Below are positions 1 to 5,335 of a stretch of 6,515 bases of DNA, in pieces. The notes beneath the pieces were generated by a model, which was given only the letters and a program-made list of their open reading frames with translations, was not told the origin of the DNA and did not search any database. This DNA is from Lachnospiraceae bacterium (lineage in GTDB: Bacteria > Bacillota > Clostridia > Lachnospirales > Lachnospiraceae), in the NCBI GenBank assembly GCA_021202715.1, contig JAJQCL010000232.1:16557-23071 (forward strand). The letters run 5' to 3'. Within the stretch, counting starts at the first letter, position 1. Every line of letters begins with the position of its first letter. Position numbers and translations under genes: made by a program.

Positions 1-368
1 GTCCGAAGGGCGGCCCCGGCATGCGGGAAATGCTCAATCCCACCTCCGCGATCGCGGGTATGGGCCTGGGCTCCTCCGTGGCGCTGATCACGGACGGCCG
101 TTTCAGCGGCGCTTCCCGCGGCGCTTCTATCGGCCATGTTTCCCCGGAAGCGGCTGTGGGCGGCCCCATCGCGCTGGTCGAAGAGGGCGATATCATTTCC
201 ATCGACATCGAGAACTGTCGTCTGGATGTAAAGGTCTCCGATGAGGAGATGGCAGCGCGGAAAGCGAAATGGCAGCCCAGAGAGCCCAAAGTTACGACCG
301 GGTATCTGGCCCGCTACGCGAAGCTGGTCACCTCCGGCAACCGGGGCGCGGTCCTGGAGATCCAGTAG
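1..368 (+). CDS. ilvD: Dihydroxy-acid dehydratase, C-terminal fragment (cut by left edge)
   Basis: This is the last 121 codons of dihydroxy-acid dehydratase, read in the frame beginning at base 3; the gene continues beyond the left edge. IlvD dehydrates 2,3-dihydroxy-isovalerate and 2,3-dihydroxy-3-methylvalerate to the 2-keto acids that give valine/leucine and isoleucine, and is a cytoplasmic iron-sulfur enzyme. Visible family signatures are PKGGPGMREML at the very start, then ITDGRFSGASRG, whose serine is the proposed catalytic base in the family, then GHVSPEA, and a typical tail with VTSGNRGAVLE. The cluster-binding cysteines lie in the missing N-terminal part. The ATG at base 21 is an internal methionine of the conserved PGMREM motif, not the start. 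It ends in TAG 33 bases before ilvB, with no terminator between them, so the two are probably co-transcribed. The family match is very strong. The related 6-phosphogluconate dehydratase is less likely given the ilvB neighbour. Confidence 0.96.
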   Translation, partial: PKGGPGMREMLNPTSAIAGMGLGSSVALITDGRFSGASRGASIGHVSPEAAVGGPIALVEEGDIISIDIENCRLDVKVSDEEMAARKAKWQPREPKVTTGYLARYAKLVTSGNRGAVLEIQ

Positions 369-401
369 GCAGACGACAGACAGAGCAAAGGAGAAAACCA
401 A

Positions 402-2096
402 ATGACTTTAAACGGATCGGAGATCCTGATGGAGTGCCTGCTGGAGCAGAAGGTGGACACCATCTTCGGCTATCCGGGCGGGAGTATCCTGAATGTATAC
501 GACGCTCTTTACAAATACTCAGACAGGATTCATCATGTCCTGACCTCCCATGAACAGGGGGCGGCGCACGCCGCCGACGGCTATGCCCGCGCGACGGGCC
601 GGGGCGGTGTCTGCTTTGCCACCTCCGGCCCCGGAGCGACCAATCTGGTGACAGGGATCGCGACGGCCTACATGGATTCCATCCCGCTGGTGGCCATTAC
701 CGCCAATGTGGGAACCGCCATGCTGGGCAAGGATTCCTTTCAGGAGATCGATATTGCCGGTGTGGCGATGCCCATCACGAAATACAGCACACTGGTGAAG
801 AAGGTGGAGGATCTGGCGCCGGCCATCCGTCGGGCTTTCCGTCTGGCGAAGAGCGGTCGTCCGGGGCCGGTGCTGGTGGATATCACCAAGGACGTAACGG
901 CGGCTCTCTGTGAGTTCACGCCGGTGGAGCCGGAGCCCATCGCCCCGTCCCGGGCGCACCTGACGGAGGAGGACCTCTGCCGGGCTGTGGAGATGATTCG
1001 TGCCGCGAAGAAGCCCTTTATCTTCGCGGGCGGCGGTGTGATCTCTGCCAATGCTTCGGAGGAACTGACCGAATTTGCCAAAAAGATCGGCGCGCCGGTG
1101 ACGCTCTCCCTCATGGGACAGGGCGCTTTCGACGAGTCCGACCCTGCTTACACGGGGATGCTGGGCATGCACGGGACCAAGGCGTCGGATCTGGGTGTCT
1201 GTGCCTGCGATCTGCTCATCGGCATCGGGGTGCGTTTCAGCGACCGCTGCACCGGCGACACGAAGGCTTTTGCCGAGCAGGCGAAGATCCTGCATCTCGA
1301 TGTAGACCCTGCTGAGGTCAATAAAAATGTGCGGGCGGACGCTTCCGTGATCGGCGATGTGAAGCTGGTGCTGGCGGAACTGAACCGCCGTCTGGATACG
1401 ACGGAGCATCCGGCGTGGATGAAATATATCCAGGATCTGAAGCAGCGGTATCCGCTGCGCTACCGCCGCGACATGCTGACCGGCCCCTATATCATCGAGA
1501 AGCTGGACGAGCTGACCTCTCATGATGATACGCTGATTGTCACGGATGTGGGGCAGCATCAGATGTGGGCCTCCCAGTATTATACCTATACGCGTCCGAG
1601 GAGCTTCCTGAGCTCCGGCGGTCTGGGGACGATGGGCTACGGCATGGGTGCCGCCATCGGCGCGCAGACGGCCTTCCCGGATAAGCTGGTGGTCAACATC
1701 ACCGGCGACGGCTGCTTCCGCATGAACCTGAACGAGCTGGCGACGGTGAGCCGCAATGAATTGCCGGTTGTTACCGTGATCATCAACAATCACGTGCTGG
1801 GCATGGTGCGTCAGTGGCAGACGCTGTTCTACGGCGAGCGCTACTCGCAGACCATCCTGCAGGATGCCGTGGATTTTGCCGCGGTCGCTGAGGCCATGGG
1901 CGTGAAGGGCTATCGGGTCACGACCCGGAAGGAGGCTGACGCGGTGCTGGCGGAGGTGATCGCCAGCCGGAAAGCGGCCGTGATCGACTGTGTCATCGAC
2001 TGCGACGACAAGGTATTCCCCATGGTGGAGCCGAACGGCAAGCTGTCCAACGTGTTCAGCGCCGAGGATCTGCAGGGCAGAAATCAGCAGCAGTAA
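402..2096 (+). CDS. ilvB: Acetohydroxyacid (acetolactate) synthase, catalytic large subunit
   Basis: This 564-aa protein has full family length. It condenses two pyruvates to 2-acetolactate, or pyruvate with 2-ketobutyrate to 2-aceto-2-hydroxybutyrate, the first common step of valine, leucine and isoleucine synthesis. The N-terminal ThDP pyrimidine domain (about 1-170) carries GYPGG at 23-27 and the catalytic glutamate E51 in SHEQGAAHAADG. The middle domain (about 190-330) contains GVRFSDR, as in the FAD-containing biosynthetic type rather than the FAD-free catabolic AlsS type. The C-terminal ThDP-binding domain has GDG at 435-437 and NN at 462-463 (Mg-diphosphate motif), followed by LGMVRQWQ. 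The ATG at 402 is set by AAAGGAG at 387-393, 8 bases upstream. It sits 33 bases after ilvD, implying one transcript. No ilvN-type ACT-domain regulatory subunit gene follows; clpC does. Oddities are A101-N102-V103-G104 where many homologues have a GQVP-like tetrad, and an unusual tail, PMVEPNGKLSNV. Confidence 0.96.
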   Translation: MTLNGSEILMECLLEQKVDTIFGYPGGSILNVYDALYKYSDRIHHVLTSHEQGAAHAADGYARATGRGGVCFATSGPGATNLVTGIATAYMDSIPLVAITANVGTAMLGKDSFQEIDIAGVAMPITKYSTLVKKVEDLAPAIRRAFRLAKSGRPGPVLVDITKDVTAALCEFTPVEPEPIAPSRAHLTEEDLCRAVEMIRAAKKPFIFAGGGVISANASEELTEFAKKIGAPVTLSLMGQGAFDESDPAYTGMLGMHGTKASDLGVCACDLLIGIGVRFSDRCTGDTKAFAEQAKILHLDVDPAEVNKNVRADASVIGDVKLVLAELNRRLDTTEHPAWMKYIQDLKQRYPLRYRRDMLTGPYIIEKLDELTSHDDTLIVTDVGQHQMWASQYYTYTRPRSFLSSGGLGTMGYGMGAAIGAQTAFPDKLVVNITGDGCFRMNLNELATVSRNELPVVTVIINNHVLGMVRQWQTLFYGERYSQTILQDAVDFAAVAEAMGVKGYRVTTRKEADAVLAEVIASRKAAVIDCVIDCDDKVFPMVEPNGKLSNVFSAEDLQGRNQQQ

Positions 2097-2140
2097 GGCC
2101 GCGCTCCGTCAACGGAATGGATGCGGAGGCGGAGCTGCGA

Positions 2141-2146
2141 AGGAGG
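2141..2146 (+). promoter_or_regulatory. Ribosome binding site that favours the ATG at 2159 for clpC
   Basis: AGGAGG is the only strong Shine-Dalgarno match before clpC. Three in-frame ATGs are possible. The one at 2117 has no good site in front of it. The one at 2147 directly abuts this AGGAGG with no spacer. The one at 2159 lies 12 bases downstream, slightly long but workable, and it gives the N-terminus closest to the usual ClpC start (a few residues, then YPMTKQAQQAL). Confidence 0.65.
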
Positions 2147-2158
2147 ATGCAAACGTTT

Positions 2159-4624
2159 ATGGCAAAAGGGAAATATCCCATGACAAAGCAGGCGCAGCAG
2201 GCGCTCCGCCAGGCTGAGAAGATGGCGCTCACGCTGGAACACGGCTATGTGGGGACCGAACATCTTCTCCTGGGGCTCCTGCAGACAGAGTGTATGTCCG
2301 CCGAGGTGCTTCGCCGGATGAATGTGACGGAGGAGCGGCTGCTTCAGCTGATGGCGCAGCTGATCGCGCCGGAGCATATGCCGCAGACGGAAGGACGGCT
2401 GCAGCTCACCCCCAAGGCGGTGCAGGCTCTGGACATGAGCCGGGAGATCGCCCGACAGGCGGGGAAGGAGGCCATTGGCAGCGATCACATCCTTCTGGCG
2501 CTGATGCGCGACGAGGACTGTGTGGCAGTCCGCCTGCTGAATACCATGGAGGTGGGCTACAATCGGCTCGAAGGTGAGCTGGCGGAGGCCATGGGACCGG
2601 AGGGAGCCCTTTTGCGGACAGACGGCGAGGAGGGCGGACGTCCGCAGGGAACCGCCTGCCTCGATCATTTCAGCCGGGATCTGACGGCGCTGGCTGCGGC
2701 GGGGCGCCTGGATCCGGTCATTGGACGGGAACAGGAAATGGAGCGGCTGATGCAGATTCTGGGCCGCCGTACGAAGAACAACCCCTGCCTCATCGGCGAA
2801 CCGGGCGTCGGGAAGACGGCCATCGTGGAGAGCCTGGCTCTGCGCATCGCTGCCGGTCAGGTGCCGGACAGCCTGAAGGACAAACGTCTCCTGGCACTGG
2901 ATCTGTCGGCCATGGTGGCCGGAACCAAGTACCGGGGCGAGTTTGAAGAGCGCATCAAGAGGGTGATTCAGGAAGTCGCCGGGGACGGAAGAGTTCTTCT
3001 GTTTCTGGATGAGATTCACACGCTGATCGGCGCCGGAGGCGCCGAGGGAGGTCTGGATGCCGCCAACATCCTGAAGCCCGCACTGTCCCGCGGGGAGGTG
3101 CAGCTCATCGGCGCCACGACGGTGGATGAATATCGGAAACACATTGAAAAGGATGCCGCGCTGGAACGGCGTTTTCAGCCGATTCAGGTGGAGGAGCCGT
3201 CTCTGGAGGAGACGGTGGAGATTCTGCGGGGACTGCGTCCCCGCTATGAGAGCCACCATGGGGCGGAGATCACCGACGGCGCCGTGGAAGCGGCTGTGAA
3301 GCTGTCGGCCCGCTATGTGGGAGACCGGTTCCTGCCGGATAAGGCTCTGGATCTTATGGATGAGGCGGCCTCGCGCGTCCGGCTGGCCGGAAGCCGCAAA
3401 GGGAGCATTTCGGAGACCTTTGACGTACAATGGCAGGAGCTGGAAACGGCTAAGGAGTGCGCGATCCGTGAACAGCGCTTCGAGGACATCGCCGCCCTGC
3501 GGGAGGAGCAGCAGAAGCTGTCCGCTCGCCGGGAGAGGCAGAAGCAGCGGCAGGCGAAGGGGAACCGCGCGGTCGTGACGGAGGAGGATGTGGCGGAGGT
3601 CGTGGCCGGCTGGACCCATATTCCGGTCAGCCGTCTGGCCGAGAAAGAGACGGAGCGCCTGCGGAAGCTGGAAAAGACGCTGCATCAGCGGGTCGTGGGA
3701 CAGGATGAAGCGGTGACAGCGGTCTCCCGGGCCGTGCGCCGGGGACGCATCGGTCTCAAGGATCCGCGCCGCCCGATCGGTTCGTTTCTCTTCCTGGGAC
3801 CGACTGGCGTGGGAAAGACGGAGCTGTGCAAGACGCTGGCGGAGGCTGTTTTCGGCCAGGAATCGGCGATGATCCGGATCGATATGTCGGAGTTTATGGA
3901 GAAGCACAGTGTATCCCGTCTCATCGGCTCGCCGCCCGGTTACGTGGGCTATGAGGAAGGCGGCCAGATCAGCGAGAAGGTTCGCCGCAATCCCTATTCG
4001 GTGATCCTTTTTGATGAGATCGAGAAGGCGCATCCGGATGTATTTAATGTCCTGCTGCAGATCCTCGATGACGGGCATGTGACGGATGCCCAGGGACGGA
4101 AGGTGGACTTTAAAAATACGATCCTCATCATGACCTCCAATGTGGGCGCTGAGCGCATCGTGGAGCCGAAGCTGCTGGGCTTTGCCGCCGGGAGCGATGA
4201 GAACGCGGACTATGAGCGCATGAAGAAGGGTGTCATGGAGGAGGTGCGCCGCCTCTTTAAGCCGGAGTTTCTGAACCGCATCGATGAGACCATCGTTTTC
4301 CATGCTTTGAGCCGTGAAAATATGCGGGATATCTGTCGAATCCAGCTGGGTGAGATCGAGCGGCGCGTCGCCGAGTCGCAGCACCTGCGGCTGACAGTGA
4401 CCGCGGCAGCCCGGGACTGGTTCATCGACCGGAGCTTTGACCGCAAATACGGCGCCCGCCCGCTGCGCCGGGCTCTCCAGAGCGAGCTGGAGGATCGTCT
4501 GGCTGACGAGATTCTGGCCGGGCGCATCCTTCCCGGCGACACGGTGAAGGTTAGCCTGACGCAGGGCGAACTGCATCTGAACCCGGTGCGGGAGAAGGCG
4601 GAGAGCGCGCCTGAAAAAACTTGA
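2159..4624 (+). CDS. clpC: ATP-dependent unfoldase ClpC (AAA+ Hsp100, ClpP partner)
   Basis: This 821-aa protein has normal ClpC length. ClpC hexamers unfold substrate proteins and feed them to the ClpP peptidase in the cytoplasm. The N domain has two Clp repeats (about 8-140), with VGTEHLL at 31-37 and a second copy reading GSDHILL at 107-113. The first AAA+ module has Walker A GEPGVGKT 213-220, Walker B ending D284-E285, pore loop KYRG 257-260 and arginine pair R337-R338. A short M domain (about 415-470) contains the UVR-like stretch around REQRFEDIAALREE, typical of ClpC and shorter than in ClpB. The second module has Walker A GPTGVGKT 547-554, Walker B ending D619-E620, pore loop GYVG 594-597, arginine finger R707 and sensor-2 GARP 765-768. 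LGF at 673-675 matches the ClpP-docking tripeptide. No ctsR, mcsA or mcsB lies upstream; ilvB ends 62 bases before. I see no CtsR operator or clear promoter in that gap. Starting at 2117 instead would add 14 residues. Confidence 0.95.
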   Translation: MAKGKYPMTKQAQQALRQAEKMALTLEHGYVGTEHLLLGLLQTECMSAEVLRRMNVTEERLLQLMAQLIAPEHMPQTEGRLQLTPKAVQALDMSREIARQAGKEAIGSDHILLALMRDEDCVAVRLLNTMEVGYNRLEGELAEAMGPEGALLRTDGEEGGRPQGTACLDHFSRDLTALAAAGRLDPVIGREQEMERLMQILGRRTKNNPCLIGEPGVGKTAIVESLALRIAAGQVPDSLKDKRLLALDLSAMVAGTKYRGEFEERIKRVIQEVAGDGRVLLFLDEIHTLIGAGGAEGGLDAANILKPALSRGEVQLIGATTVDEYRKHIEKDAALERRFQPIQVEEPSLEETVEILRGLRPRYESHHGAEITDGAVEAAVKLSARYVGDRFLPDKALDLMDEAASRVRLAGSRKGSISETFDVQWQELETAKECAIREQRFEDIAALREEQQKLSARRERQKQRQAKGNRAVVTEEDVAEVVAGWTHIPVSRLAEKETERLRKLEKTLHQRVVGQDEAVTAVSRAVRRGRIGLKDPRRPIGSFLFLGPTGVGKTELCKTLAEAVFGQESAMIRIDMSEFMEKHSVSRLIGSPPGYVGYEEGGQISEKVRRNPYSVILFDEIEKAHPDVFNVLLQILDDGHVTDAQGRKVDFKNTILIMTSNVGAERIVEPKLLGFAAGSDENADYERMKKGVMEEVRRLFKPEFLNRIDETIVFHALSRENMRDICRIQLGEIERRVAESQHLRLTVTAAARDWFIDRSFDRKYGARPLRRALQSELEDRLADEILAGRILPGDTVKVSLTQGELHLNPVREKAESAPEKT

Positions 4625-4647
4625 TATAAAAACAGAGACGGTTCCGA

Positions 4648-4663
4648 TTGCGAAAAAACGCAA
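4648..4663. repeat. Inverted repeat overlapping the -35 box (operator candidate)
   Basis: TTGCG and CGCAA form a perfect 5-base inverted repeat around a run of six A. The left arm is the first five bases of the predicted -35 box, and the rest lies in the promoter spacer. It does not resemble the CIRCE, CtsR or Bacillus-type LexA consensus that I know. It could be a repressor site, a small RNA hairpin at the 3' end of the clpC message (no T tract follows), or chance. Confidence 0.35.
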
Positions 4664-4676
4664 ATGACGCTATACT
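4648..4676 (+). promoter_or_regulatory. Sigma-A-type promoter for the 137-aa gene
   Basis: A -35 box TTGCGA (4648-4653) and a -10 box TATACT (4671-4676) are separated by exactly 17 bases, close to the TTGACA/TATAAT consensus. The stretch is AT-rich compared with the surrounding GC-rich coding DNA and lies between the clpC stop and the next gene. Transcription would begin near 4681-4684, giving a leader of about 115 bases before the ATG at 4799. This is a sequence match only. Confidence 0.62.
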
Positions 4677-4694
4677 GAACACGGAGGGGACAGG

Positions 4695-4778
4695 GCGCGG
4701 AGATCTGCGCAAACATGTCGGCAGGAAACCGACATACCGGCAGGCCGGGATCCGAAAGAGGATCTGCGGGCCGGGATC
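4695..4778 (+). other. Structured 5' leader of the 137-aa gene
   Basis: The predicted untranslated leader (about 4683-4798) is rich in pairing. A stem at 4695-4710 pairs GCGCGG with CTGCGC (one G-U pair) around AGAT. A perfect 7-bp stem pairs ATGTCGG (4715-4721) with CCGACAT (4729-4735) around a 7-base loop. GATCC at 4749-4753 can pair with GGATC at 4760-4764, with further GC-rich pairing outside. The decamer GGCCGGGATC occurs twice in direct orientation, at 4743-4752 and 4769-4778. I recognise no known riboswitch class, and no T-tract terminator follows, so any control would more likely act on translation or mRNA stability. Confidence 0.4.
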
Positions 4779-4783
4779 GAATG

Positions 4784-4790
4784 AAGGAGG
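4784..4790 (+). promoter_or_regulatory. Strong ribosome binding site fixing the start at 4799
   Basis: AAGGAGG lies 8 bases before the ATG at 4799, an ideal arrangement. The reading frame stays open upstream to an ATG at 4715, but that codon has only a weak, distant GGAG and lies inside the left arm of the 7-bp leader hairpin. The start at 4799 is therefore preferred. Confidence 0.85.
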
Positions 4791-4798
4791 ACATACAG

Positions 4799-5212
4799 AT
4801 GTCTGTGGTAAAGGAACTGCTTCGGGGAGAGGCCAACGGAAGCATCAGCTTCGGCGACTACACGCTGGAGAAGAAGACAAAGCGGGAGGATTTCGAGTTC
4901 GGCGGCGACCTGTACAAGGTGAAGACCTTCCGGGAGATCACCAAGCTGGAGCGAAACGGGGCGTTCGTCTATGAGTCCGTGCCGGGGACGGCGGTGCATC
5001 AGTTTGCGGCCCGGGAGGATGGGCTGTCCTTTCAGGTCGAGAGCTACCGGGATTGTGAGATCACGGTAGAGCTGGCGGAAGCAACCCAGTACCTCATCAC
5101 CTACGACGGCGAGCAGCACGGCCTGATGGAGACCAACCGCAGCGGCAAGCTGTCCATCGGTGTGGAGATGGAGGCGGGTCAGAGCGTTGAGGTCCGTATC
5201 ACAAAGAGGTAA
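4799..5212 (+). CDS. Uncharacterised 137-aa cytoplasmic protein between clpC and radA
   Basis: I do not know the function of this protein. It has 137 residues, no signal peptide, no membrane segment, no cysteine cluster and no nucleotide-binding motif, so it is probably soluble and cytoplasmic. The N-terminal third is charged and Lys/Glu-rich (MSVVKELLRG, later EKKTKREDFE). The middle has a conserved-looking core, LYKVKTFREITKLERNG followed by FVYESVPGTAV at 56-66. The C-terminal half alternates polar and hydrophobic residues, suggesting beta strands, and ends in VEVRITKR. From memory, similar proteins occur in Lachnospiraceae and some carry an automatic label 'endosialidase'. No sialidase feature such as an Asp-box is visible and 137 residues is far too short for that enzyme, so I do not adopt the label. 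The gene has its own predicted promoter, a folded leader and a strong ribosome site. A terminator-like hairpin follows its stop by 8 bases. Codon use matches its neighbours, so it looks like a genuine resident gene. Confidence 0.88.
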   Translation: MSVVKELLRGEANGSISFGDYTLEKKTKREDFEFGGDLYKVKTFREITKLERNGAFVYESVPGTAVHQFAAREDGLSFQVESYRDCEITVELAEATQYLITYDGEQHGLMETNRSGKLSIGVEMEAGQSVEVRITKR

Positions 5213-5220
5213 AAGAAATC

Positions 5221-5247
5221 AAAGGGGCCGCCGCAGGGCGGCCCTTT
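5221..5247 (+). terminator. Terminator-like hairpin with a weak T tract
   Basis: The left arm AAAGGGGCCGCC (5221-5232) and right arm GGCGGCCCTTT (5237-5247) pair over 11 bp with one bulged G around the 4-base loop GCAG. It begins 8 bases after the stop of the 137-aa gene, the usual place for an intrinsic terminator. Only three T follow before CCC, so termination may be partial and transcription may continue into radA. No convincing separate promoter is seen in 5248-5335. Confidence 0.6.
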
Positions 5248-5322
5248 CCCGTGGAAGAGATTTCTGTGCCGATCAGGCGGGCAATGGTTTCCTGAATCCC
5301 GAAGGAGAGAGCTGAAAGAGAC

Positions 5323-5327
5323 GGAGG
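5323..5327 (+). promoter_or_regulatory. Ribosome binding site for the GTG start of radA
   Basis: GGAGG lies 8 bases before GTG at 5336. This spacing, plus the family-typical N-terminus that follows (a few residues, then the zinc finger), supports a GTG start; there is no in-frame ATG in a sensible position. A second AAGGAG at 5302-5307 is too far upstream to serve this start. Confidence 0.8.
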
Positions 5328-5335
5328 AAAGAGAA

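Noticed and set aside
519..1793. A 424-codon open frame on the minus strand inside ilvB
   Set aside because: It is low-information His/Arg-rich translation without motifs, fully inside a complete ilvB; a compositional shadow.
2103..2117. Short palindrome TCCGT-CA-ACGGA after ilvB as a terminator
   Set aside because: The loop is only 2 bases, the stem is short, and there is no following T tract.
2097..2158. CtsR-type operator before clpC (CGTCAAC at about 2107-2113)
   Set aside because: Only one degenerate half-site is present. A CtsR site needs two heptads in tandem with a 3-base spacer, and no second copy is seen.
2084..4663. An 859-codon open frame on the minus strand covering all of clpC
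   Set aside because: It mirrors the clpC coding strand, its translation is rich in Arg, Leu, His and Gln with no domain, and clpC on the + strand has every expected motif. Long antisense frames are expected in GC-rich genes.
4715..4798. Upstream extension of the 137-aa gene to the ATG at 4715
   Set aside because: The added 28 residues are Gly/Arg-rich with no family-like pattern, the ATG lies in a hairpin arm, and the strong AAGGAGG serves the ATG at 4799.
4683..4798. A known riboswitch or T-box in the leader
   Set aside because: I could not match the stems or loops to any class, there is no T-box anticodon-region sequence, and no terminator/antiterminator pair is present.
4799..5212. Endosialidase function for the 137-aa protein
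   Set aside because: This label comes from memory of automatic annotation. No Asp-box or catalytic sialidase residues are visible, and the protein is far too short.
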